Of a stretch of 64,000 nt of DNA, positions 34,899-44,134 are shown in pieces. The DNA comes from Streptomyces pseudovenezuelae (lineage in GTDB: Bacteria > Actinomycetota > Actinomycetes > Streptomycetales > Streptomycetaceae): positions 248,001-312,000 of the forward strand of contig NZ_JARXVH010000008.1 in assembly GCF_029892565.1 (NCBI RefSeq), written 5' to 3'. A program made the translations under genes and the position numbers. Numbering within the stretch: position 1 is the stretch's first letter; every line of letters starts with the position of its first letter. The notes under the pieces are model-generated. The model had not been told where the DNA came from. It did no database searches and saw only the letters and a program-made list of their open reading frames with translations.

Positions 34899-35336
34899 TT
34901 GAGGACCCACATCCCCTATCTCCTCGCCGTGGCGAGCACAGTGGCCACGCGTCGGGTGGACGAGCGGCTGTACGGCTACGACCTGACCGTGCGTCAGTAC
35001 GGGCTTCTCACCCAGCTCGCCCTCGAACCCGAGCTCACCATGGCGGAGTTGGCCCGCCAACTCGGCATCGCCCGGCAGTCGGTGCACCAGTTGGTCAACG
35101 AGCTCGTCGAGGCGGGACACGTACGCTGACGCCCCGGCGCCGACGACCGCTCGCGCCGGCTGGAGATCACCGACACCGCACGCTATCTGCTGACCCGGAT
35201 CGACGGTCCGCTGGAGCGGGTGGAGGCGGAGTTGCTCGGGGACCTCAGCCCGGAGGAGGCCGAGACCCTACGCCGGCTCCTGCAGCGCGTCCTGGCCCAC
35301 GCCACCGACGACGAGGCGTGGCTGCCCGGCCGCTGA
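34899..35336 (+). pseudogene. MarR-family regulator interrupted by an in-frame TGA
   Basis: From TTG 34899 the frame gives YLLAVASTVATRRVDERL, LTMAELARQLGIARQSVHQ and LVNELVEAGHVR, then TGA at 35127-35129, and continues without frame change: ADDRSRRLEITDTARYLL and LSPEEAETLRRLLQRVLAH, ending at TGA 35334-35336. The stop sits exactly where the wing begins, so a single nonsense change (for example CGA to TGA) explains it. Without readthrough, the product would lack the wing and dimer helix. Together with the truncated permease it marks a decaying operon. Confidence 0.8.
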
Positions 35337-35395
35337 CTCCGGCGCGGAGGGCGGTCGGGGCATCCAGGAGGCACGCGCAGCAGCGCGCTCGGGAC

Positions 35396-35961
35396 CTAGA
35401 GGAGGTACTGCCACCTGGTCATCCGTTCCTTCAGATCGACGACCGGCCCGTCCACCGTGAAAGTGCCGTCGCCGCGGTGGTGGAAAAGCTGCGGTCGGGG
35501 CTGGGAGGGGTCGGTCCACGCCCTGACGGGCTCCAGGAGGAAGAGGCTGTACGCGTCCACGAGGCCGCTGTCGGCGACCCGCACTCGAAGTTGGCGAAGC
35601 ACTCCGCCACCAGCGGTGCCCGGACCTGCTCGCCGTCCACGGCGGTCAGGTCGAACTCCTCGAACTTGTCGACGTCGGCGCCCGAGCAGTTGCCGATGTC
35701 GACGACGGTGGCGGCCATGTCCGCCGTGGGGATCGAGACGACGCATTCGCCGGTCTCGACCAGCGCCTGGTAGCTGTGGTCCCAGGGGCCGATCGTGCAG
35801 GCGATCAGCGGCGGGGCGTGGCGCACCATCATGTTGAAGCCGTTGGTCATCACGTTCGGGATGCCGCGGTGGCGGGTGGTGGCCAGGATGACGGGGCCTG
35901 GTTCGATCAGACGGTGAACCTGGTCCAGGGGGTGGGGCTGAAGGTCCTTCACGGTGATCAT
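35396..35961 (-). pseudogene. Flavin-reductase-like (FMN-binding split barrel) gene with a 1-base deletion
   Basis: From ATG 35961 the first frame gives MITVKDLQPHPLDQVHRLIEP, FNMMVRHAPPLIACTIGPWDHSY and LVAECFANFEC. The continuation RVADSGLVDAYSLFLLEPV, LFHHRGDGTFTVDGPVV and MTRWQYLL is in another frame, ending at 35396. Restoring one base at 35580/35581 (tgc-cgg-gtc on the coding strand) joins them into a normal flavin_reduct protein of about 188 aa, which would use NAD(P)H-reduced flavin or act as a small-molecule reductase. Either a lesion or a sequence error. Confidence 0.8.
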
Positions 35962-35971
35962 GTCTGCTCCT

Positions 35972-36021
35972 GGCGCGCTGTCTGTCTCTCTGTCGCTTCG
36001 AGTGTCGACAGACGGCGCGCC
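35972..36021. promoter_or_regulatory. 15-bp inverted repeat upstream of the flavin-reductase-like gene
   Basis: GGCGCGCTGTCTGTC (35972-35986) pairs with GACAGACGGCGCGCC (36007-36021), one mismatch, 20-base spacer, starting 11 bases before the minus-strand ATG. It could be an operator or a 5'-leader hairpin of the (now broken) reductase gene. Confidence 0.45.
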
Positions 36022-36104
36022 GCCATGAAGGCCGCGGTTTTCCTGGGTGCGGGAGGACCAGCCTCGCCCCGGGTCACATGGTCACGTGTTCGTGTCGGCC
36101 CGGG

Positions 36105-36953
36105 TCACGTGCTCGCGTTCGCCTGGGCCAGCTTCGGCTCGGTGGCCATCGCCCTCAGCGTCTCGAAAGCGGTCGCCGTCGGGCCGGCCGGTTCGGCTTG
36201 GTAGACGACCAGTTGCTGATGCGGGGCGCCATTGACCGTGAATGCGGCGAACGCGATGTGCAGGTCCCCGACTTCAGGGTGCTTGAGATGCTTGCCTTCC
36301 TGGGACTTGCTCTTGACGTCGTGCAGCTGCCAGATCCCGGCGAACTCCTCGCTGTTCTCGGGCAGTTCGGCGTACACCTCGGCGATACGGGCCGATTCGG
36401 GATCGTGGCCGAATGCGGCCCGGAGTTCGGCGACACAGGAATGCGCGGCCCGCTCCCATTCCTGGTAGAACTCGCGCCCCGCCGGGTCGACGAACACGTT
36501 GCGGGCGAGATTGTCGAACGCGTCGAATCCGCTGTGCAGCGCCGTGGCGAGGGAGTTGCCCGCCAGGATGTCGAGGGCCGGGCCCAGGACGAAGGCCGGG
36601 GTGTGCTCCCAGCCGTCCATGAGCTGCAGCAACTGTGGGCTGATGTCCGCCTCGCCCCAGTCGTGCGGGCGCTGCGAGCGTGTCAGGCAGAGGCGGTTGA
36701 GGTGGTCCGCGGACTCCGCGTCCAGCTTCAGCGCCTGCGCCACGGCCTCCAGAACCTGCGGGGACGGGCTGCTCTCGCGCCCCTGCTCCAGCCTGATGTA
36801 GTAGTCGGAACTGACTCCGGCGAGCAGCGCGACTTCCTCCCTGCGCAGTCCCGGCACCCGACGTCGGCCGTATTCCGGCAGACCGACATCCTGGGGCTTG
36901 AGGCCCTCGCGGCGGGCCCGGAGGAAATCACCCAAAGGGGTCCCATTGCTCAT
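36105..36953 (-). CDS. XRE helix-turn-helix regulator with MmyB-like ligand domain (2 of 3)
   Basis: 282 aa. The N-terminal LGDFLRARREGLKPQDVGLP leads into the HTH VPGLRREEVALLAGVSSDYYIRLEQGR, then the MmyB-like domain (PAFVLGPALDILAGNSLATALH, ARNVFVDPAGREFY, ELPENSEEFAGIW, GAPHQQLVVYQAEP). About as similar to the copies at 25073 and 38765 as paralogs usually are. The upstream region carries GTGCAGG (36988-36994), shared with the other two genes. Its usual partner oxidoreductase is not intact here: the nearest candidate is the broken flavin reductase downstream. Confidence 0.87.
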   Translation of the reverse strand: MSNGTPLGDFLRARREGLKPQDVGLPEYGRRRVPGLRREEVALLAGVSSDYYIRLEQGRESSPSPQVLEAVAQALKLDAESADHLNRLCLTRSQRPHDWGEADISPQLLQLMDGWEHTPAFVLGPALDILAGNSLATALHSGFDAFDNLARNVFVDPAGREFYQEWERAAHSCVAELRAAFGHDPESARIAEVYAELPENSEEFAGIWQLHDVKSKSQEGKHLKHPEVGDLHIAFAAFTVNGAPHQQLVVYQAEPAGPTATAFETLRAMATEPKLAQANAST

Positions 36954-37164
36954 GCGGCCAGACTAGATGCTTGTCGGCGGATGAGAAGTGCAGGTCGCGC
37001 ACGGTTGCACCAGGTTCCAGATCCTTCGCCCAGAGTGATTCGGTGTCCTGGTGTTCAGACAGCGAGACGGATCCCGATCCACCAGGGCCGCGCCCTCGGG
37101 GCGTCCGGGGTCGCGGCCGGTGGGGGACGGCGAGTTGGGCGGTGCCTCACATGCGACCGGCGCG

Positions 37165-38595
<1,431 letters not shown>

Positions 38596-38764
38596 CGAAA
38601 GATCCTTTCCCACGGGGTGCACAGTCGGTCACATACGAACCGGCGACCACCAGGCAAAAGGCCTGGTCGGATCCCCCCACAGTAGAGAGCCTGCACCATC
38701 CTGGGTGCAACGCACCCACCGTCCACAGACCTTCTCCGGGCGTTTTCCGCCTAGCCTCGAAGGT

Positions 38765-39643
38765 ATGCACAACGACACGCGCCCCGACCCGGTTGAAGGG
38801 CTGGGTCAGTTTCTCCGCTCCCGCAGGGAACGCATCAGCCCTGCCGACGCGGGGCTGCCCAGCACGGGTCGCCGCAGGGTGCCCGGGCTGCGGCGCGACG
38901 AGGTCGCGGCGCTCGCGGGGGTCAGTCCGAGCTACTACAGCCGACTTGAGCAGGCCCGTGAACTGAGCCCCTCGGTACGGGTGTTGGACGCCATGGCCCG
39001 TGTGCTGCGGCTGCAGGACGAGGAGCGGCGGGAGCTGTTCCGGCTGGCGCGGCCGGCAGGCCGGCGTACGAAGTCGCCCTCCCGGGTCGAGCGGGTCCGC
39101 CCGCATCTGCGGCAACTGATCGAGGGCTGGACCAGGACACCGGCGTTCATCATCGGCCACGCCCAGGACCTGCTGGCCACCAACACCCTGGCCGACGCCC
39201 TCTACCGTGACTTCACCCAGCACGACAACGTGCTGCGCATGCTCTTCCTCGACCCCGCGGCGAAGACCTTCTATCGGAGCCCGGAACGGGCCAGGCATCG
39301 CGCGGTCGCCGATCTCCAGCAGAGCGCCGCGAGCACGCCCGAGGATCCCCGCATTCTTGAGCTGGTCGGCGAACTCTCGGTCCGCAGCGGCGAGTTCCGC
39401 TCCCTGTGGGCGCGCGAGTACACCCGGGTGCCGCCCTACGAGGTCAAGCAGATGCACCATTCCGTGGTGGGCGACCTGGAGCTGCGACACGAGGCCCTCA
39501 ACATCCGAAGCGCGCCGGGGCAGCAGCTCATCATTCTGCAGGCGGAGCCGGACTCGCCCTCCGCGGACGGCCTGGCCCTGCTGGGTTCACTCAGCGCGCC
39601 CGAGGTGCCCCACCAGCAGAATCCGGCGCGCGGCGCCCAGTAG
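38765..39643 (+). CDS. XRE helix-turn-helix regulator with MmyB-like ligand domain (3 of 3)
   Basis: 292 aa from ATG 38765 (in-frame ATG 60 bases upstream is less likely). EGLGQFLRSRRERISPADAG and the HTH VPGLRRDEVAALAGVSPSYYSRLEQ precede the MmyB-like domain (PAFIIGHAQDLLATNTLADAL, LRMLFLDPAAKTFY, SVRSGEFRSLWARE, LRHEALNIRSAPGQQLIILQAEP). Divergent from lpdA over a 169-base region that contains GTGCAGG on the minus strand (38690-38696) and GGGTGC-N3-GCACCC. Convergent with the MarR gene 12 bases downstream. Confidence 0.87.
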   Translation: MHNDTRPDPVEGLGQFLRSRRERISPADAGLPSTGRRRVPGLRRDEVAALAGVSPSYYSRLEQARELSPSVRVLDAMARVLRLQDEERRELFRLARPAGRRTKSPSRVERVRPHLRQLIEGWTRTPAFIIGHAQDLLATNTLADALYRDFTQHDNVLRMLFLDPAAKTFYRSPERARHRAVADLQQSAASTPEDPRILELVGELSVRSGEFRSLWAREYTRVPPYEVKQMHHSVVGDLELRHEALNIRSAPGQQLIILQAEPDSPSADGLALLGSLSAPEVPHQQNPARGAQ

Positions 39644-39655
39644 AATCGTGGGCTT

Positions 39656-40120
39656 TTATCCCGCATTCCTCTCGACAGCACCCAGTATTCGGTCCAGGAC
39701 ATCGCCGAAAACACGCATCTCGTCGGGCGTAAGCGGATCAAAAACGAGCCGTCGCACATTATCCGCATGCGCGGGTGCGGCGGCCTCGATCGCTTCTCGA
39801 CCTTTTTCCGTGAGGCGCACCATGGAGCCGCGGGCATCATCGGCGCAGGCCTCGCGCGTGACGAGTCCGCGCTTCTCCATGCGGCTGATCTGGTGGGACA
39901 GCCGACTACGCTCCCAGCCGACCTCGGCGCCCAGCTCCCGCGCCCGCAGCACGCCGTCGGCGGACTCCGACAGGGGCGCCAGAAGGGCGTAGTCCGCCGC
40001 CGACAGGCCCGAATCCTGCTGCAACTGCTGGTCCTGGGCCCGTTGGAGCTCGCGGCGCAACCTCCGGTACTTCGCCCAGACTTCGGCCTGGTCGGGGGTG
40101 AGCCATCGAGGTTCGGACAT
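39656..40120 (-). CDS. MarR-family regulator
   Basis: 154 aa from ATG 40120. Winged-helix core LSAADYALLAPLSESADGVLRARELGAEVGWERSRLSHQISRMEKRGLVTREACADDARG is a complete MarR domain; the C-terminal helix ends GAVERNAG. Two GACATGTC palindromes, one overlapping the start codon and one 27 bases upstream, are probable operators for self-control and for control of the divergent SDR gene at 40295. Confidence 0.87.
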   Translation of the reverse strand: MSEPRWLTPDQAEVWAKYRRLRRELQRAQDQQLQQDSGLSAADYALLAPLSESADGVLRARELGAEVGWERSRLSHQISRMEKRGLVTREACADDARGSMVRLTEKGREAIEAAAPAHADNVRRLVFDPLTPDEMRVFGDVLDRILGAVERNAG

Positions 40121-40151
40121 GTCCTCACCGTACCAGGTTGTTGACATGTCA
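40115..40151. promoter_or_regulatory. Paired 10-bp palindromes, probable MarR operators
   Basis: GGACATGTCC at 40115-40124 spans the MarR start codon, and TGACATGTCA at 40142-40151 overlaps a TTGACA -35-like box (40141-40146) directed at the SDR gene. The shared core is GACATGTC, with 27 bases between equivalent positions, close to 2.5 helical turns. Confidence 0.55.
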
Positions 40152-40294
40152 CCGACTTCGTGGACCGTCGCCCGTGCCTGGGTGCGGGACTCCCAGGAAA
40201 ACCGCTGCCTTCATACCTCCGTCGCCGAGGGACAGACTCATTTACGTCAACAGGAAATCCCCCACAAGGGGAAGCGACGAAAGAGGTTTTCCCC

Positions 40295-41134
40295 ATGGCT
40301 ACGTGGTTTGTCACCGGCGCCTCCCGTGGAATCGGCGCGGAAATCGCCCGGGCCGCGCTGGCAGGCGGCAACAATGTCGTGGTCGCCGTACGGAATCCGG
40401 AGCGGGTGCCCGACGATCTGAAGAAGTCCGACCAGGTCTTCGCGGTCGCCCTGGACGTCACGGACGACGAGAGCATCCCGCAGGCGGTCGAGGCCGCCGT
40501 GGAGCGCTTCGGCGGTATCGACGTCCTGGTGAACAAGGCCGGCCGCGGCCTGCTCGGCGCGCTGGAGGAGATCAGTGACGCGGAGGCCCGGTCGCTGTTC
40601 GACCTCAACGTCTTCGGCCTGATCAACGTCACCCGCGCCGTCCTGCCCGTCATGCGCAGGCAGGGCTCCGGCAAGCTCGTGCACATCGGTTCCCGCTCGG
40701 GCTTCGAGGGCGAGCCCGGTGTCAGCCTGTACTCCGCGTCGAAGTTCGCGGTCGCCGGCGTCAGTGAGGCACTCTCCGCCGAGATGGCGCCGTTCGGGAT
40801 CCAGTCGATGGTGGTCGAACCGGGCGTCTTCCGCACCGACTTCCTCGACTCCAGCTCGCTCTCGGTGGCCGCGAACCGCATCGCCGACTACGACGACACC
40901 CCCGCGCACGTGACGCTGGACTGTATCGACCGCGCCAACCACGCCCAGCTCGGCGACCCGGTCCGAGGCGCGGCGCTCGTCGTCGAGGTCGCCGGCACCG
41001 AGAAGCTGCCCACACACCTCTACCTCGGCCGCGACACCCTGGAGCGGCTGGACGTCAAGTACCAGCAGGTGCAGGACGACCTGGCCCCGTGGCGCGAGAA
41101 GTCCGCGGCCACCGCGCACGACGACGCCGCCTGA
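40295..41134 (+). CDS. SDR-family oxidoreductase (NKAG variant)
   Basis: 279 aa, ATG 40295 behind AAAGAGG. Rossmann motif GASRGIG at 8-14, Ser in GSRSG, Tyr146-x3-Lys150 in SLYSASKFA, all of a classical SDR. The structural NNAG motif reads NKAG (80-83), an unusual change at a residue that normally supports the catalytic helix. Length and the C-terminal region resemble the SDR5C-like ketoreductases that end in DVKYQQVQDD. Divergent from the MarR gene and followed by a second SDR, so probably MarR-repressed. Confidence 0.85.
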   Translation: MATWFVTGASRGIGAEIARAALAGGNNVVVAVRNPERVPDDLKKSDQVFAVALDVTDDESIPQAVEAAVERFGGIDVLVNKAGRGLLGALEEISDAEARSLFDLNVFGLINVTRAVLPVMRRQGSGKLVHIGSRSGFEGEPGVSLYSASKFAVAGVSEALSAEMAPFGIQSMVVEPGVFRTDFLDSSSLSVAANRIADYDDTPAHVTLDCIDRANHAQLGDPVRGAALVVEVAGTEKLPTHLYLGRDTLERLDVKYQQVQDDLAPWREKSAATAHDDAA

Positions 41135-41195
41135 CGCTCGTATCGCCTGAAATACCGTCAATCACCGTTCGCACCAGAGAGATCGAGGTTTTGTG

Positions 41196-41975
41196 ATGTC
41201 TGCTGCTCTGCTCACCGGAACCCCCCTGTCCGGCCGTGTCGCCGTAGTCTCCGGCGCCTCCAGCGGCATGGGCGCCGTCACCGCCGAACGCCTCGCCGAA
41301 CTCGGCGCCACCGTGGTCGTGTTGGCCCGCCGCAGGGAGCGTCTTGACGGTGTCGTCAAGAACATCGAGGCCGCCGGCGGCACCGCGCTCGCCATGGCCG
41401 TCGACGTCACCGACCGCGCCGCCGTCCAGGCCGCCGCCGATCAGGTCGCCGAGCGCTTCGGCAAGGCCGACCTGGTGTTCAACAACGCCGGTGTCCAACT
41501 CATCTCCGGCATCGAGGAGTTGAAGGTCGACGACTGGCAGCGCCAGATCGACCTCAACATCAGCGGCCTGATGAACGTGATCGCCGCGTTCCTCCCCCAC
41601 CTGACGGACTCGGCCGCCGCCGGCAAGTCGGCCGACCTGATCAACACCTCGTCGATCGCGGCCACCCACATCCTGACGAAGTTCTCGATCTACTCCGGCA
41701 CCAAGGCCTACATCAGCCACCTCACCCGGCTGCTGCGCGTCGAGCTCGGCCCGAAGATGGTCCGCGTGGCCACCATCGAGCCCGGCATGGTCGACACCGA
41801 GCTCCCCGACCACGTCACCGACCCCGACGCCTCGAAGCTGATGGCCGACCTCATCCACGACATCGACGTCCTGCAGAGCGCCGACGTCGCCGAGACCGTC
41901 GCCTTCATGGCCGCCGTGCCGCGTCACGTCAACCTCACCGAGATCACCATCCTGCCCACCGCGCAGGCCGTATGA
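41196..41975 (+). CDS. SDR-family oxidoreductase
   Basis: 259 aa from ATG 41196 (GTG 41193 is also possible; GAGG upstream). Motifs GASSGMG, NNAG, Ser in NTSSIA, and YSGTK with Tyr-x3-Lys are complete, so a functional NADP-dependent classical SDR of the YdfG-like group is expected. It lies 61 bases after the first SDR, likely in the same transcript, and is followed by a strong hairpin that ends the unit. Confidence 0.87.
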   Translation: MSAALLTGTPLSGRVAVVSGASSGMGAVTAERLAELGATVVVLARRRERLDGVVKNIEAAGGTALAMAVDVTDRAAVQAAADQVAERFGKADLVFNNAGVQLISGIEELKVDDWQRQIDLNISGLMNVIAAFLPHLTDSAAAGKSADLINTSSIAATHILTKFSIYSGTKAYISHLTRLLRVELGPKMVRVATIEPGMVDTELPDHVTDPDASKLMADLIHDIDVLQSADVAETVAFMAAVPRHVNLTEITILPTAQAV

Positions 41976-41999
41976 GATTCGTCCCGACCCCATCCCGTC

Positions 42000-42042
42000 A
42001 GGGCGGGGGAGGAACAGCCTGGTGCTGCTCCTCCCCCGCCCT
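42000..42042 (+). terminator. Hairpin terminator after the SDR pair
   Basis: AGGGCGGGGGAGGA (42000-42013) pairs perfectly with TCCTCCCCCGCCCT (42029-42042), with an extra CAGC/GCTG stem inside the loop. It lies 25 bases beyond the second SDR stop. Confidence 0.8.
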
Positions 42043-42122
42043 GGCGACATTGGTTGACACGACAACATCCGTGGTGTCTTGTTGATACGTCAATGAAACC
42101 CCGGCAGGCCGGAGGACCCGAC

Positions 42123-42674
42123 ATGAACATCACGGTGATCGGACGAGGACACGTCGGCGGCGGCCTGGCCCGCCTGTGGGAGAAGGCCGGACACCAGGTC
42201 CGGACGCTGGGTCGCGACGGCGGTGACGCCTCGGACGCCGACGTGGTGGTCGTGGCCGTCCCCGGCAGCCTCGTCGCCGAGGCGCTCCAGGGCGTCACCG
42301 GGCTCGGCGGCCAGGTGACCATCGACGCGACCAACCTCTACGCGGCCCGCGACGATGCCTTCCCCTCGCTCGCGCACCAGGTCAGGTCGATCATCGGCGG
42401 TCCGACCGCGAAGTCGTTCAACACGGTCTTCGCCTCCGCGTACGACCAGCTCGGCACCCAGCGGGTGACCCCGAGCAACCTCTACGCCGCCGAGCCGGGC
42501 GCGAAGGACGTCACCGCGCAGCTGATCAGCGACGCCGGCTTCGACCCGGTCTACGTCGGCGACCTCGACCCGGGCGCTCGACTGCTGGAGGACAGCTCCG
42601 GGCTGACCCGCGCGATCGCCGGGCAGATCGGCGGCCCGTTCTTCTACCGCTACGGCCGCCCCGGCGAGCTGTAA
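42123..42674 (+). CDS. F420/NADP-dependent oxidoreductase-like protein (Rossmann, FNO type)
   Basis: 183 aa from ATG 42123. Begins MNITVIGRGHVGGGLARLW, the GxGxxG dinucleotide fold of NADPH:F420 oxidoreductase-like proteins, then VVVVAVPGSLVAEAL and KSFNTVFASAY, a family hallmark. The C-terminus ends FFYRYGRPGEL. It may transfer hydride between NADPH and F420 or another acceptor; short versions such as this have often lost part of the F420 loop. It starts its own unit after the hairpin at 42000. Confidence 0.8.
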   Translation: MNITVIGRGHVGGGLARLWEKAGHQVRTLGRDGGDASDADVVVVAVPGSLVAEALQGVTGLGGQVTIDATNLYAARDDAFPSLAHQVRSIIGGPTAKSFNTVFASAYDQLGTQRVTPSNLYAAEPGAKDVTAQLISDAGFDPVYVGDLDPGARLLEDSSGLTRAIAGQIGGPFFYRYGRPGEL

Positions 42675-42696
42675 ACACCGCCCGCCCAGCGGGAGT

Positions 42697-43536
42697 TCAC
42701 TGCGCCGACTGGATGTCCCCCCGCGTGGACGACGCGATCGTGTCGCGATGCGCGAAGTCGCCCGGGGGGATGCCGGGATGGTGTCCGAGCCGGTCCGCCG
42801 GCACCGCGACCGAGGGACCGAGGGTGAGCCGGGAGACGATGCGGTAGCGGTCACCGCGGTAGATCGAGTGGACGTATTCGACGGGTTGGCCCGTGGTGTC
42901 CGTGGTGAGCCGCTCGAAGAGCAGCGCCGGGGACAGTTCGGGCACTTCGAGCAGTTCGGCCTCGGCCCGGGTGACGACGGTCGGCTCGATCGCCTGGACG
43001 GCCTCATGGGCGTGCACGCCGTGCTGTTCGCGCAGGTGCTCGTACAGGTCGCCGGTCTCCAACTCCCGCGCGGACAGGGTGGGGATCAGGTCGGCCTTGA
43101 TGTGCAGGTGCTCGATGGCCATCGGGGCGCCGTCGACCAGCCGCAGCCTGGCCACGTACACGATGTCGGCCGCCGGTGAGATGCGCAGCTTGCGGCCGAC
43201 GCGTGCGCCCGCCGGGATGGTGGTGAACTCCAGCAGGCGGCTCGACCAGGTCCCGGCCGCCTGAGGGACCGTCATGGTCTGCTGGCCGGAGACGAGTTCC
43301 TGGGTGATCTTCTCGGGTGCCACGAACATGCCGCGCCCGTGTTCCCGTACCAGGAGACCCGCCGCGACGAGTTCGTCGACCGCCGCGCGCAGGGTCGGGC
43401 GGGAGACGCCCAAGTGGGCACAGAGGGAGCGCTCGGAGGGGATCGCGTCCCCCGGGCGGTGCGACTCGACGAGGTCGAGGACGAAGTCGCGAACGCGCTC
43501 CCGCTTGAGCACCGCACCTGGTTCGTCGGCCTTCAT
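42697..43536 (-). CDS. GntR/HutC-family regulator with UTRA domain, DasR-like
   Basis: 279 aa. N-terminal GntR winged helix (GDAIPSERSLCAHLGVSRPTLRAAVDELVAAGLLVREHGRGMFV) and a C-terminal UTRA effector domain (VGRKLRISPAADIVYVARLRLVDGAPMAIEHLHI, VTRAEAELLEVPELSPALLFERLTTD, YRGDRYRIVSRLTL). This is the DasR layout; DasR binds amino-sugar phosphates and dre sites with ACTGGTCT cores. Similar TGGTCA repeats lie upstream here, and the divergent neighbours are a wrecked sugar transporter and a GH20 hexosaminidase. RBS GAGGGAG. Probably a DasR paralog rather than DasR itself. Confidence 0.82.
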   Translation of the reverse strand: MKADEPGAVLKRERVRDFVLDLVESHRPGDAIPSERSLCAHLGVSRPTLRAAVDELVAAGLLVREHGRGMFVAPEKITQELVSGQQTMTVPQAAGTWSSRLLEFTTIPAGARVGRKLRISPAADIVYVARLRLVDGAPMAIEHLHIKADLIPTLSARELETGDLYEHLREQHGVHAHEAVQAIEPTVVTRAEAELLEVPELSPALLFERLTTDTTGQPVEYVHSIYRGDRYRIVSRLTLGPSVAVPADRLGHHPGIPPGDFAHRDTIASSTRGDIQSAQ

Positions 43537-43566
43537 GTTGCACTCCCTCGCGCGCGGAATCCCCAG

Positions 43567-43590
43567 TTAACCACTTGACCAGTTGACCAG
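43567..43590. promoter_or_regulatory. Three tandem 8-mers (TTAACCAC, TTGACCAG, TTGACCAG), probable GntR operator
   Basis: Exact 8-base phasing of three near-identical units, 31-54 bases upstream of the DasR-like start codon. Read on the other strand they are CTGGTCAA units, resembling dre half-sites. This is most likely an autoregulatory site. Confidence 0.55.
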
Positions 43591-43710
43591 TGGCCGACCG
43601 CAATTGCCCCTGCTGACCGGGGAAGTGTAACCACCACGGAGCGGTGACCAGCCGGATCCCGACCGACCTGCACGCCAAATCCCTTCGCAGCACAGGGGGT
43701 TGACGCATGC

Positions 43711-43784
43711 ATTGGTCTATGCCACCTTCATCCCCACATCAAGAGGTGAGCTGTCCAGTGGACTTCACTGGTCAGGTGGTCAGG
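43711..43784. promoter_or_regulatory. dre-like site and tandem TGGTCAGG units before the transporter remnant
   Basis: ATTGGTCTATGCCACC at 43711-43726 matches much of the DasR consensus (A-x-TGGTCTA-x-ACCA-x-T). Two direct TGGTCAGG units follow at 43769-43776 and 43777-43784. TTGACG at 43700-43705 could be a -35 box. This region would have controlled the now broken solute-binding-protein gene and perhaps the GH20 gene. Confidence 0.5.
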
Positions 43785-43806
43785 TCATGCCCTCCAGAGG
43801 TGAACC

Positions 43807-44049
43807 TTGAAGCTCCCCCTCTTCGCCGGTGTCTCCGTGCTCGTGCCGACGGCCGGGCTGAGTGCGTGCGACGGTTCCTCCGATGCCTCCGCCGACAGCT
43901 CCGGCGGGAGCTCCACCATCGACGTGCGGCTGATGCGCGACAGCGTCTCGCCCCAGTTCCAGGCCGCAAACCACGTCGTCATCCACCGCACCGACCTCTT
44001 CAAGGCGGCGCGCCTCGACACGGCCTCGATCAGGACTCACGACCACTGA
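43807..44049 (+). pseudogene. Internally deleted sugar-binding lipoprotein of an ABC transporter (DasA-like)
   Basis: TTG 43807 starts a lipoprotein signal (KLPLFAGVSVLVPTAGLSAC, lipobox LSAC) followed by a Ser/Asp-rich linker and the first strand of a CUT1-type solute-binding protein (TIDVRLMRDSVSPQFQA). The sequence then jumps directly to VVIHRTDLFKAARLDTA, which in intact proteins lies over 100 residues later (VxYRTDLFKxAGLDxP), and stops after 80 aa. A large internal deletion explains this. It cannot be functional as a binding protein. Confidence 0.7.
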
Positions 44050-44134
44050 TGGCCACCTCGCTGTCCGGCTACATCACCGCCTGGAACGAGCTCACGTACG
44101 CCAACCCACGCGACCCCGCTTCCGGAGACGATCC
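44049..44134 (+). pseudogene. Short remnant of a sugar ABC permease (MalG/DasC-like) C-terminus
   Basis: ATG 44049 overlaps the stop of the preceding remnant. About 20 codons (ATSLSGYITAWNELTYANP) match the conserved end of MalG-type permeases, where S-G-Y-x-x-A-W-N-E follows the EAA loop. The frame then runs into the GH20 start without a terminus. Together with the previous remnant this shows that a three-gene sugar transporter was deleted, leaving its edges. Confidence 0.55.

Noticed and set aside
36025..36100. ATG with MKAAVFLGAGGPASP, resembling the start of a zinc-type alcohol dehydrogenase
   Set aside because: Only about 15 codons match and the rest does not follow the family; too short to call even a remnant with confidence.
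36690..36730. Possible tRNA-like or structured element between short GC-rich inverted segments
   Set aside because: Lies inside the coding region of the MmyB regulator and lacks the T-loop and acceptor pattern.
38650..38668. ACCAGGC/GCCTGGT hairpin upstream of lpdA
   Set aside because: Seven-base arms in GC-rich DNA are common; no clear role as attenuator or operator beyond the GTGCAGG element already listed.
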